30,290 nt of DNA, taken from contig JAIKXO010000037.1 of assembly GCA_024684065.1 (NCBI GenBank), positions 1-30,290 of the forward strand. Reading direction: 5' to 3'. This document shows, piece by piece, positions 15,143 through 22,993 of the stretch; positions within the stretch are counted from its first letter, which is position 1, and every line of letters starts with the position of its first letter. The stretch is from Lachnospiraceae bacterium (GTDB taxonomy: Bacteria > Bacillota_A > Clostridia > Lachnospirales > Lachnospiraceae). The notes under the pieces are model-generated. The model did no database searches and was not told the origin of the DNA. It saw nothing but the letters and a program-made list of their open reading frames with translations. The position numbers and the translations under genes were made by a program.

Positions 15143-16012
15143 TTACGGCCCGACCGGAGGATCGCTCTCCGAAGGCGCCATCATTATCTTACGTATCCCG
15201 TACATTGCCTCCGTTATGACAACAAGCCCGATAACGGTTATGACCGGCTCTATAAAACGGTCGAGGCTTTCAGGGAATATCCTGTCCATATAAAGCCCGA
15301 AAAGGTTTACGGTGCTGTGGGCCACGATCCCCGGAATCACCGAACCTGTCAGAAGACACAGCTCACCGAAAAGTAACCCGATGACAAAGGCATACCCCTC
15401 CTGAAATATATTGCCATGGTAGATCGCGAAAAAAAACGCCTGAAGTATATTTGCGAAAATATGGATCTTTCTCTGAGTCCTGTCCTTTACTGCCGCTTCG
15501 GTCAGATCGCTCCTGTCGGCAAACGGCTCTGTCTGATCCTCTTCAAGCTTTGCCTTAATTGATTCGTTCTTCCGCTCCTCAAGCATCTCAAAGAGCAAAA
15601 ATATCAAAAAGGCCCTTAAAAACAGAAAGGTCGCCCCCCTGAAGGTAAACTCCTCATAGACCGGAGCCAGGATCCCGACATAGGCTATCATTCCGGGCTC
15701 CATTGATATAAAACGTTCTATGATCTGTCCGTACTTCTCCGCGGCACCCTCAAAAAAAGAAAGGATAAAGTCAAGCAGATATGAAAATGAAATCTGGATG
15801 GCTATACCGATAAGAACCGATAAAAGCAGGATCAAAAGCTTTTGTTTAACATTTCTTCCCTTAAAGGAGTACCTGTCGTCATAGTAATAGGAGAGCTCCG
15901 ATACCCGTCCGTCACTTCGAAGAAGAGACGAGAGGAATTTATCAATACCCGCATACAGAGCTCCCACAAGGATGATTTTTCCAATGATCGTTAAGATCCG
16001 CCCGATTGTCAT
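15143..16012 (-). CDS. CPBP-family intramembrane metalloprotease-like protein
   Basis: Membrane protein of the CPBP (CAAX protease and bacteriocin-processing/immunity) family. The three family motifs are present: EE-x3-R at residues 120-125 (YEEFTFRG), F-x3-H at 196-199 (FFAIYHGN), and HSTVN at 232-236, so the putative metal-binding residues are intact. Between the first two motifs there is an unusually long charged cytoplasmic loop of about 35-40 residues (from about 145 to 182). Length 289. The ribosome binding site is weak. It is the last gene of the minus-strand group with the SGNH and MBOAT genes, 90 bases after the former. Substrate unknown; members act in prenyl-protein processing, bacteriocin maturation or immunity, or regulated membrane proteolysis. 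Confidence 0.85.
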   Translation of the reverse strand: MTIGRILTIIGKIILVGALYAGIDKFLSSLLRSDGRVSELSYYYDDRYSFKGRNVKQKLLILLLSVLIGIAIQISFSYLLDFILSFFEGAAEKYGQIIERFISMEPGMIAYVGILAPVYEEFTFRGATFLFLRAFLIFLLFEMLEERKNESIKAKLEEDQTEPFADRSDLTEAAVKDRTQRKIHIFANILQAFFFAIYHGNIFQEGYAFVIGLLFGELCLLTGSVIPGIVAHSTVNLFGLYMDRIFPESLDRFIEPVITVIGLVVITEAMYGIRKIMMAPSESDPPVGP

Positions 16013-16102
16013 CTTATATAATTCCCATTCCCGGCTTTGGTTTACAGTCCGCCCTTATCGCTTCACTGAACACTTACGCACTCCGCTTCAGCACACTCCG
16101 GT

Positions 16103-17134
16103 TCATCCTTCAGGAACGATCATTTCGCCGGCCTGATACCTTAGAAAGGTGATGAACTCTTCCCTGTTTTCCTGCGTCACATGGATACCGAAGCCCTGCT
16201 TCCAGAGCTCTTCATCACTCGTCCCGTTAAAGACCACATCTATCATCATGGCGGAGATCTCCGGAGTAAAATGGCTCGACTCGTAATAATTTCCCTCGTC
16301 CGTCGTTATATCTGAAAAAGAACTGAAATTCCAGAAATCCGTCACCCCTGAAAGCGCCTCAAGAAAATCGATATAACCGTTCTGCACATCCCTTGTATAG
16401 GTTTTATAATACAGAGGGTTCGTGACAAGCCTTAAGGTTATGCCGTTCTCATCACAGAGCTCCTTTATCTGCCTGATATCCTCTATTACCGCCTCTGTCC
16501 TCAGCTCATAATAATCCGCCCAGTATCCGCAGTCAAAAGCCCCTTCTATAAAATAAGGTTCCTTGTCAAGCCTCTCCGAGCCCGATTCCCTGAACCTTTC
16601 CGTGTAGTCCGGATCGTCGTCCTCATGATCCCTTATGACGGAAAGCGCCTCCCATGTCGTAATAAGATCGCAGTATTTCATATAAAACTTAAGCCTGGGA
16701 ATGAGCCCCTCATCGGGATAGGGTATCCTGTAGAGCATCTGGTCGTGGAGCTTCGGATCCACAAAGCAGCTAATATCGTCAAGCATGATATAGACGTTCT
16801 TCGGCACGACCCCGTGGTCAATAAGCACTTTAAGCAGCCTTAAATGCTCCGCCGGAACCGCTTCTGAGGAGCACATATTGTAATATTTCCCTTCCGGGAA
16901 AAGTGACGTGTCCACAAACCCGGCCCTGGAAGAACCGAATATGAAGGAATCGAACTTATCCGGGTTATGAAGGATGTATTCTGTTTTAATATAATTCTTG
17001 TTAGGCTCGACCCCGTTATTCCTCGGATAGGAATAATGGAAGATATTATAGGGGTCTATCACGATATTCACCGACGCAAACACCGAGATAAGGACCACCG
17101 CATATACAAAAGCCTTTATCACGTATTTTTTCAT
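16103..17134 (-). CDS. SGNH-hydrolase-like envelope protein, DltD/AlgX-like partner of MBOAT
   Basis: Single N-terminal membrane anchor (VIKAFVYAVVLISVFASVNIVI) followed by an extracytoplasmic domain. The motif FIFGSSRAGF near residues 64-73 fits the GxS block I of SGNH enzymes, and NYYESSHFTPE near residue 288 resembles their terminal D-x-x-H block, here with Glu in place of Asp (ESSH). Such proteins accompany MBOAT acyltransferases (DltD with DltB, AlgJ/X with AlgI) and hand the acyl group to the outside polymer. The MBOAT stop codon is directly followed by GTG (17143), then ATG at 17134; neither has a good ribosome binding site, pointing to translational coupling, and the ATG is chosen. 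The polymer and acyl group are unknown. Confidence 0.75.
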   Translation of the reverse strand: MKKYVIKAFVYAVVLISVFASVNIVIDPYNIFHYSYPRNNGVEPNKNYIKTEYILHNPDKFDSFIFGSSRAGFVDTSLFPEGKYYNMCSSEAVPAEHLRLLKVLIDHGVVPKNVYIMLDDISCFVDPKLHDQMLYRIPYPDEGLIPRLKFYMKYCDLITTWEALSVIRDHEDDDPDYTERFRESGSERLDKEPYFIEGAFDCGYWADYYELRTEAVIEDIRQIKELCDENGITLRLVTNPLYYKTYTRDVQNGYIDFLEALSGVTDFWNFSSFSDITTDEGNYYESSHFTPEISAMMIDVVFNGTSDEELWKQGFGIHVTQENREEFITFLRYQAGEMIVPEG

Positions 17135-17143
17135 GTCACGCAC

Positions 17144-18565
17144 TCAGAACTTAAAATATATGAACTCCTGTGCCGCCCCGTTGTTGGCTGCCATGGCGAG
17201 TACAAGTATCCCTGCCGCAAAATATATCCCCCACCTGAGGGGCATTTTCAGTTTGTTCATTTCCTTTAAAAGGTCGTGTTTAAAAGTTAAGCCGTCATAT
17301 AACATAACTGCAGTTATTGCTAAAAGTGTCTTTATTACTGACCTCCAGCTCATCGTCATCCTGAGCATCGCGTTGGTTATTGACAGATCCGCAAACATAA
17401 ACCTGACTGCCCGGTACGCCTCGGAGATCGAATTTGCCCTGAAAAACAGCCAGGCAAAGCTTACTATGCAGAAGGTGATAACACCCGCAAGGGGTTTCGG
17501 AAGCTTAATTCCCCTGAAAGCCTCCTTAAGCCTGTTCTCCGCAACCTGGCAGATACCGTGTATCATTCCCCAGAGTATAAAGGTCCAGCTTGCGCCATGC
17601 CAGATCCCCGATACCAGAAAGGTTATCAGGAGATTTAAATCACGTTTTAACTTAGAACACCTGTTTCCTCCAAGCGGGATATATACATAGTCCTTAAGCC
17701 AGGCAGACAGCGAGATATGCCACCTTCCCCAGAACTCCCTTATAGAGGTCGAGTAATACGGAGCCCTGAAGTTCTCTATAAGCTCAAAACCGAGCATCCT
17801 TGAAAGTCCCAGGGCCATGTCCGAATATCCGGAAAAATCACAGTAGATCTGGAAGGTATAAAGAAGGGTTGCCCACAGGAAGCATATCCCTGTCATCTCC
17901 GGGACATGGTCAAATACAGCGTTCACGTATTTGGCAAGCATGTCCGCAAAAACAATTTTCTTTACAAGCCCGAGCAGAAGGAGCCTCGTACCGTAAACCG
18001 CATTATCATAATCAAAAGTCTTTTCCTTATCGAGCTGGGGGATGAAATGCCCGGCCCTTTCTATGGGGCCCGAGGAAATATTCGCAAAGAAGGATACAAA
18101 AAGAGCATATTTTACTAAGCTCTTCTCCGCGGCAATCTTTCCCCTGTATACATCCGCAAGATATGAGATCATCTCAAAGGTAAAGAACGAGATGCCTACG
18201 GGCAATATCAGCTTAAGCGTGCTCTCCTGCATGGGCATCCCGAAAAGCGACAGGACTTTTTCAACAGAATAGATCGTAAAATTAAGATATTTGAAGACAA
18301 AAAGAAACGCAAGCACAATAACTACGCTTGCAATAAACAGGCCCCGCCTTTTTTCGAAGGAGGCCTGTTTCTCCATCAGGATCGCAAAGTAATAGGAGAT
18401 CACCGTTGTGATGAAAAGCACGATAATGTACTTCACATCATAAAAAGCATAGAAATACGCGTTTGCGGCAAGGAGCACGATCCATCTGAACCTGTGCGGG
18501 ATGCTCCAGTAGATAAGGAACACCACTGTCATGAAGATCGCAAATTCAATGGTACTGAATATCAT
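17144..18565 (-). CDS. MBOAT-family O-acyltransferase (AlgI/DltB-like)
   Basis: Polytopic membrane acyltransferase that moves acyl groups from a cytoplasmic donor across the membrane to an extracellular acceptor. Signature blocks are present: SSGPIERAGHFIPQL (about 164-178), YCDFSGYSDMALGLSRMLG (241-259), FWGRWHISLSAWLKDYVYIPLGG (278-300), and the catalytic His in SGIWHGASWTFILWG (His323). 473 residues is standard for AlgI/PatA-type members. Its start lies inside the 3' end of the ClpX-like gene (20-base overlap), and the SGNH gene follows without a gap. No dltA or dltC is present, so D-alanylation of teichoic acid is less likely than O-acetylation of a polysaccharide; that is inference. Confidence 0.92.
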   Translation of the reverse strand: MIFSTIEFAIFMTVVFLIYWSIPHRFRWIVLLAANAYFYAFYDVKYIIVLFITTVISYYFAILMEKQASFEKRRGLFIASVVIVLAFLFVFKYLNFTIYSVEKVLSLFGMPMQESTLKLILPVGISFFTFEMISYLADVYRGKIAAEKSLVKYALFVSFFANISSGPIERAGHFIPQLDKEKTFDYDNAVYGTRLLLLGLVKKIVFADMLAKYVNAVFDHVPEMTGICFLWATLLYTFQIYCDFSGYSDMALGLSRMLGFELIENFRAPYYSTSIREFWGRWHISLSAWLKDYVYIPLGGNRCSKLKRDLNLLITFLVSGIWHGASWTFILWGMIHGICQVAENRLKEAFRGIKLPKPLAGVITFCIVSFAWLFFRANSISEAYRAVRFMFADLSITNAMLRMTMSWRSVIKTLLAITAVMLYDGLTFKHDLLKEMNKLKMPLRWGIYFAAGILVLAMAANNGAAQEFIYFKF

Positions 18566-20234
18566 AATTCTGCCCTATGTAGAGAGGCTTGCTGACGCCC
18601 CTGAGCTCAACGAGCGGGCCTCCCTCCGATAGTACATATTCTTTTGTCACGGTTACCCGGCCGATATTATCATCCTTCGGGATCTCAAACATAAGATCAA
18701 GCATGAACTCTTCTATTATCGAGCGAAGAGCCCTGGCCCCGGTATCCCGCAGAAGAGCCTTCTTTGCTATCTCCGAAAGAGCCTCGTCAGTAAATTCCAG
18801 ATCGACCTCATCCATTTCAAAAAGCTTCTGGTACTGTTTGATTATCGCATTTTTAGGCTCTTTTAAGATCCTTACGAGCATTTCCTCGTTAAGCCCTTCC
18901 AAAGAAAAGAGCATGGGAAGCCTTCCCACGAATTCCGGGATCATCCCGAACTTCTTTACATCCTCGACCGTCACCTCCTTAAGGATATCCTTACGCTTAT
19001 CAAGCGAATCCTTAAGCTCAGCATTGAACCCTATGGAGGTCTGCTTTCTGAGGCGCTGCTTTATTATCTCGTCAAGGTCGGGAAACGCCCCTCCGCAGAT
19101 AAAAAGGATATTCCTCGTGTTTACGGTGGCAAGAGGGACCATGGCATTCTTGCTGTTTGAACCTACCGGAACTTCTATCTCGCTCCCTTCAAGGAGCTTC
19201 AGCATCCCCTGCTGCACGCTTTCCCCCGAAACATCACGGTTGTTCGTGTTCTTTTTCTTGGCTATCTTATCTATCTCATCTATGAAGATTATCCCTGTCT
19301 CCGCCTTGTCCACGTCGTTGTCTGCGGCGGTAAGCAGCTTCGTCACTACGCTTTCTATATCATCCCCGATATATCCCGCTTCGGTAAGGGAGGTGGCATC
19401 GGCTATGGCAAGCGGGACGTTAAGGAGCTTGGCCAGTGTTTTTACCAGGTAGGTCTTCCCGCAGCCGGTGGGACCGATCATAAGCATGTTAGATTTCTCG
19501 ATCTCGACGTCCCTTACCCTCTCGGAAAAGTTCTGAGGAGCCATGCTCTCTGCGGCAACCCTCTTGTAATGGTTATAAACCGCAACGGAGATCACCTTTT
19601 TAGCATACTCCTGGCCGACCACATATTCATCCAGGAGCTTTTTTATCTTGTCAGGCTTCGGGATGTCCCTTATATCTATTACCGGTTTTTTATCCTTATC
19701 CTTTGACTTCTTTACCTTCGGCCTTGCGCCGAACATCCCCTGGATGTCCCCCATATTGAGAAAACTCACCCCGGGGAAGCCGAAGTTTTGCAATATGCCT
19801 CCCGAAGCGTTTTCCTTATCGGGATCCCTGCCTTCTTCTTCCTTCTTTTCAGGATCCTCCGGCTTTTTCTCCTTACCGGTATTGTCAGTATTATTATTGC
19901 TGTTATTTTTATTACTGTTATTATCAGTACTGTTATTTACGGCACCGGCCGGGGCATCCGGGAGTTTTATCCCGTACAGGTCTAAGAATGACTTAAGCTC
20001 TTTGCCGTCAGGGTTTGAATTTATATTGCCCGTGGCACCGCCTGTAAAACCATTTCCTCCGAAAATGCCGATCGTGTCCAGCATCTTATGAAGACAATCA
20101 GAGCAGATATTGAGCCCCTGTGTCAGCTTAAACATGTCCTTTACCGCGCTGTCCGATCTTCCGCACAGCTGGCATGTAAGCATTTCCCTGCCGTCTCCGT
20201 TTGAATTTGAATTGTTATTCCCGTTATTATCCAT
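18546..20234 (-). CDS. Divergent ClpX-like AAA+ protein unfoldase with long low-complexity linker
   Basis: 562 residues against about 420 for usual ClpX. N-terminal zinc finger with four Cys (21, 24, 44, 47; CQLC...CSDC). Then an Asn/Ser-rich segment (about 99-118) and a Lys/Glu/Asp/Pro-rich segment (120-142), pushing the AAA+ core start to about 193. Core: Walker A GPTGCGKT (254-261), pore loop GYIG (287-290), Walker B IIFIDEID (315-322), IGF tripeptide (401-403) in the position that binds ClpP, PEFVGRLP and the sensor-2 TGARALRSI. The RKH loop of canonical ClpX is not recognisable; its place holds GSNSKNAM. No clpP neighbour is present. The gene overlaps the MBOAT gene by 20 bases and has its own promoter. 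Probably a paralogue of the housekeeping ClpX; the elements needed for ATP use and ClpP docking look intact. Confidence 0.85.
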   Translation of the reverse strand: MDNNGNNNSNSNGDGREMLTCQLCGRSDSAVKDMFKLTQGLNICSDCLHKMLDTIGIFGGNGFTGGATGNINSNPDGKELKSFLDLYGIKLPDAPAGAVNNSTDNNSNKNNSNNNTDNTGKEKKPEDPEKKEEEGRDPDKENASGGILQNFGFPGVSFLNMGDIQGMFGARPKVKKSKDKDKKPVIDIRDIPKPDKIKKLLDEYVVGQEYAKKVISVAVYNHYKRVAAESMAPQNFSERVRDVEIEKSNMLMIGPTGCGKTYLVKTLAKLLNVPLAIADATSLTEAGYIGDDIESVVTKLLTAADNDVDKAETGIIFIDEIDKIAKKKNTNNRDVSGESVQQGMLKLLEGSEIEVPVGSNSKNAMVPLATVNTRNILFICGGAFPDLDEIIKQRLRKQTSIGFNAELKDSLDKRKDILKEVTVEDVKKFGMIPEFVGRLPMLFSLEGLNEEMLVRILKEPKNAIIKQYQKLFEMDEVDLEFTDEALSEIAKKALLRDTGARALRSIIEEFMLDLMFEIPKDDNIGRVTVTKEYVLSEGGPLVELRGVSKPLYIGQNYDIQYH

Positions 20235-20275
20235 AAAGCTTTCCTTATTTTATATGCCGATAACTGTCGAATGTT

Positions 20276-20304
20276 ATGATAACGCTAATCAATCTCTTTT
20301 TCAA
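20276..20304 (-). promoter_or_regulatory. Promoter of the ClpX-like/MBOAT gene group
   Basis: Minus strand: TTGAAA (20299-20304), 17-base spacer, TATCAT (20276-20281). The predicted start is about 35 bases upstream of the ClpX-like ATG at 20234, whose ribosome binding site is GGAAAG. Confidence 0.55.
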
Positions 20305-20411
20305 TCTGTCAGGTATACATTTTTTGTTTTTTAAGGGGAACCGTGAAGATCAGGCAACAGGGAAAACCTGAAGATAAGACGATAAAGAAACCGGTACAGT
20401 CCAAGCGGCAG

Positions 20412-20440
20412 TTGACATAATTCTTTTCAGGCCTTATACT
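20412..20440 (+). promoter_or_regulatory. Strong sigma-A promoter of the divIC-tilS-hpt-ftsH operon
   Basis: Plus strand: TTGACA (20412-20417), exactly 17 bases, TATACT (20435-20440). This near-consensus promoter faces away from the ClpX-like gene promoter. Transcription should begin near 20447, leaving an untranslated leader of about 180 bases. Confidence 0.75.
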
Positions 20441-20486
20441 TTATATCATCCTATCTTTGGTCCAGGTGTTTTGTGATCAGGGATAG

Positions 20487-20564
20487 CGTTTACCCCGGCT
20501 TTGCGGTAAACGAAAACATGAACTGCATCCTGATGTTTTCTGTGTCGGGTATCTTTCATACCCG
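20487..20564 (+). promoter_or_regulatory. Three-hairpin leader upstream of the divIC-like gene
   Basis: Consecutive perfect stems: CGTTTACC 20487-20494 with 20505-20512 (8 bp); GAAAACAT 20512-20519 with 20533-20540 (8 bp); CGGGTAT 20546-20552 with 20558-20564 (7 bp). No U-tract follows, so these are not ordinary terminators. No Shine-Dalgarno sequence is visible before the ATG at 20628. It does not match a riboswitch class I can recognise by eye. Confidence 0.5.
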
Positions 20565-20627
20565 TTGACCGGTGCAGGTGCACCCAGGCAGCATATTCAC
20601 ATACAGATCACTGAATTTATCTGATAT

Positions 20628-20939
20628 ATGGCAAGAAAAATAGCTTTCAGAAAAAAGAGACAGAACAGGCTCGGCATGCTTTTGGTATCCATTGTTGTCG
20701 CAATGCTCCTTGTTGTGATCATGATAAGCATGGCAGGCCTGAAGAAAAAGCAAAACAGCTATATCGAGCGCGAAGAAGCCATCTTAAGCCTTATTGACGA
20801 TGAGGAAAAGCGGGCCGAAAAGCTTGCCGAGTACGAAATCTATACGAAAACCTCTAAATACGTTGAAGAGGTCGCAAAGGAACGGCTCGGGCTGGTGTAT
20901 GGCGACGAGATCATCTTCGAGTCTGAAGACGGAGAATGA
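20628..20939 (+). CDS. Septum formation initiator (DivIC/FtsB-like)
   Basis: 103-residue bitopic division protein: basic cytoplasmic N-terminus (MARKIAFRKKRQNR), one membrane helix (about 15-37), then a coiled-coil-like extracytoplasmic region rich in Glu/Lys, ending with a conserved-looking ERLGLVYGDEIIFE motif (compare the A-x-E-x-L-G-x-V-x-P-G-E-x-x motif of the family). It is the first gene of the operon, followed with overlap by tilS, as in many Clostridia and Bacilli. No Shine-Dalgarno sequence is seen upstream; the start is chosen by homology of the N-terminus. Confidence 0.85.
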   Translation: MARKIAFRKKRQNRLGMLLVSIVVAMLLVVIMISMAGLKKKQNSYIEREEAILSLIDDEEKRAEKLAEYEIYTKTSKYVEEVAKERLGLVYGDEIIFESEDGE

Positions 20940-20941
20940 TA

Positions 20942-22375
20942 ATGCACAGGTTTACCTTTTCCGTGCTCAGGTTTATTGAAGAACACAGCCTTATAGATAA
21001 AGACAGCAGGATACTTGCAGGCATATCGGGAGGAGCGGACTCGGTATGCCTTTTTTATGTGCTGCTGGAGCTAAGGGAAAAGCTTTCCTTTGAGCTGTCG
21101 GCCGTTCATGTGGAGCACGGGATCAGGGGGGAGAGCTCCAGACGTGACGAGGCCTTTGTAAGGAACCTCTGCGGTTTTGAGGGCATACCTCTTAAAGTAT
21201 ATAATGAAAACGTCCCGGATTATGCCTCAAAGCATTCCATGACTATGGAGGAGGCGGCAAGAAAGCTCCGCTACGAGGCTTTCTTTAAGGCATTGGAGGA
21301 AATGAAGGCGGATAAGATAGCCGTCGCCCACCATATGAACGATCAGGCGGAGACCTTTCTGTTCAACCTTATCCGCGGAAGCTCCTTAAGCGGCCTGTCC
21401 GGAATGAGCCCCGAAAAAGAAAAGGTGATCCGTCCTCTCCTGTCCCGGACGAGATCGGAAATAGAAGCATACATATCGGAAAAAGGGCTCCGCCATATAA
21501 CGGACGAAAGCAACAGCGACGAAGCTTTTTCGAGAAACCGGATACGCTTAAATGTCATCCCCGAGCTTGAAAAGATCGGAAACGGCGCAGTCCCCCATAT
21601 CTTCAGGACATGCGAAACGATAAACGAAGCCGAAGCCTATATCCAAAGCGAGGCGGATAAGCTTTATGAAGCCGTTGTAACAAAAAAAACCTGTAAAAGC
21701 CCCGACGATCCTGTCTTTAGCCTTGATCTTTCATCGGGAACATTCAGCCACAGCGCTCATATAATAAGAAGCAATGTGATAAAACGGATCCTTTCGGAGC
21801 TATCCGGAAGATGGAAGGATATAAGCTCCATAAACATTGAAGATATCCTTAAGCTGGCCGAAAACAAAAGCGGAAAGAGCATAAACCTGCCCTACGGTCT
21901 TCTGGCGCTTAAAACAGAGCAGTCGCTTATCTTAGGAACCGCCGGGGCAGTCGAAGATATATCGGCGCCTGTTAAAGAGCCTCCGCTTATAGAGGAGATA
22001 CCTCTTGCTCCCGGGCGCGTTACCGCCAGGGCCTTTAATATCAGCATAGAATGCGAGCTGACAGACTATGAGCCTTCAATGGGTTTTCCCGAAAATGCCT
22101 ATACGAAATGGATCGATTATGATAAAATAAAGACCGGTTTATGCTTAAGATCCCGTAAAAGCGGCGATAAAATAGCTATTGACGGGGATCTGCATACTCA
22201 GTCTCTCAAAAAATATCTTATAAATGAAAAGGTACCGGCAAACGAAAGAGACAGCCTTCCTCTTATAGCCGACGGAAACAATATAGTATGGATCATCGGC
22301 AGAAGACTGAGCGCTGTATACAAGCTTGGACCGGACACAAGGCGTGTACTGAAAATAAAAATAAACGGAGGATGA
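20942..22375 (+). CDS. tilS: tRNA(Ile)-lysidine synthase
   Basis: ATP-dependent enzyme that adds lysine to C34 of the AUA-reading tRNA-Ile. The PP-loop SGGADS is at about residues 29-34, followed by the family block VHVEHGIRGESSRRDEAFV and AVAHHMNDQAETFLFNLIRGSSLSGLSGM, which are diagnostic. The C-terminal region (about 380-477) with KIAIDGDLHTQSLKKYLINEKVP matches the TilS C-terminal domain. The frame also opens at ATG 20936, but GGAG (20931-20934) is 1 base from that and 7 bases from ATG 20942, so 20942 is chosen. The divIC stop overlaps the 5' region. Essential in most bacteria. Confidence 0.95.
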   Translation: MHRFTFSVLRFIEEHSLIDKDSRILAGISGGADSVCLFYVLLELREKLSFELSAVHVEHGIRGESSRRDEAFVRNLCGFEGIPLKVYNENVPDYASKHSMTMEEAARKLRYEAFFKALEEMKADKIAVAHHMNDQAETFLFNLIRGSSLSGLSGMSPEKEKVIRPLLSRTRSEIEAYISEKGLRHITDESNSDEAFSRNRIRLNVIPELEKIGNGAVPHIFRTCETINEAEAYIQSEADKLYEAVVTKKTCKSPDDPVFSLDLSSGTFSHSAHIIRSNVIKRILSELSGRWKDISSINIEDILKLAENKSGKSINLPYGLLALKTEQSLILGTAGAVEDISAPVKEPPLIEEIPLAPGRVTARAFNISIECELTDYEPSMGFPENAYTKWIDYDKIKTGLCLRSRKSGDKIAIDGDLHTQSLKKYLINEKVPANERDSLPLIADGNNIVWIIGRRLSAVYKLGPDTRRVLKIKINGG

Positions 22376-22379
22376 TCAA

Positions 22380-22907
22380 GTGAGCGAAACTATAGAAATT
22401 TTACTGACTGAGGAAGAGGTTGACAAAAGGATCGAAGAGCTTGGGAAGCAGATAAGCAGGGATTACGAAGGACGCTCGGTCCATCTGGTCAGCGTCTTAA
22501 GGGGAGGCGTGTTTTTTACCTGTGAGCTCGCAAAAAGGATAACCGTACCCGTCTCGATCGATTTCATGAGCGTATCAAGCTACGGCTCGGACACCAAGTC
22601 AAGCGGAGTCGTAAAGGTTATAAAGGATCTCGATGACTCCATAGTCGACAAGGACGTGATCGTCGTAGAAGACATAATCGACTCCGGAAGGACGCTTAAA
22701 TATCTTCTGGACAGCCTTAAGGCAAGGGGGCCTAAGAGCCTTGCGCTCTGCACCCTGTTAGACAAGCCCGAAAGGCGCGTCGTAGAGGTCAATGTTGACT
22801 ATACGGGATTTAAGATACCGGATAAATTTGTGATAGGCTACGGTCTTGATTACGACCAGAAATACAGGAATCTCCCCTATATCGGGGTTGTGAACCTGTC
22901 TGAATAG
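22380..22907 (+). CDS. hpt: Hypoxanthine phosphoribosyltransferase
   Basis: Purine salvage enzyme making IMP/GMP from the free base and PRPP. The PRPP-binding motif VIVVEDIIDSGRTL is at 93-106, with the flexible loop SVSSYGSDTKSSG at 64-76 and the C-terminal FVIGYGLDYDQKYRNLPYIG that binds the purine. 175 residues is normal. GTG start at 22380 with GGAGG 8 bases upstream. It lies between tilS and ftsH, a gene order conserved across many Firmicutes. Confidence 0.95.
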   Translation: MSETIEILLTEEEVDKRIEELGKQISRDYEGRSVHLVSVLRGGVFFTCELAKRITVPVSIDFMSVSSYGSDTKSSGVVKVIKDLDDSIVDKDVIVVEDIIDSGRTLKYLLDSLKARGPKSLALCTLLDKPERRVVEVNVDYTGFKIPDKFVIGYGLDYDQKYRNLPYIGVVNLSE

Positions 22908-22957
22908 CAGTATGAGTAAGGTGCCCTCGGCTCTTAAGAGGGTATATCAGAGGTTTC

Positions 22958-22975
22958 AGGGGCAAAAACCCCTTT
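22958..22975 (+). terminator. Attenuator-like hairpin before ftsH
   Basis: GGGG (22959-22962) pairs with CCCC (22969-22972) around CAAAAA and is followed by TTT. A second small stem CCCTC/GAGGG (22924-22928 with 22938-22942) precedes it. In the 86-base hpt-ftsH gap these may cut read-through or shape ftsH expression; the T-run is short. Confidence 0.35.
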
Positions 22976-22993
22976 CAATACAGGAGAAAGAAA

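Noticed and set aside
16103..18565. Reading the MBOAT/SGNH pair as a dlt (D-alanylation) operon
   Set aside because: No dltA ligase or dltC carrier protein lies nearby, and the MBOAT sequence blocks fit the AlgI/PatA-type group at least as well.
18589..19452. 287-codon open frame on the plus strand
   Set aside because: Exact antisense of the ClpX-like AAA+ core; Ser-rich translation caused by codon bias of the real gene.
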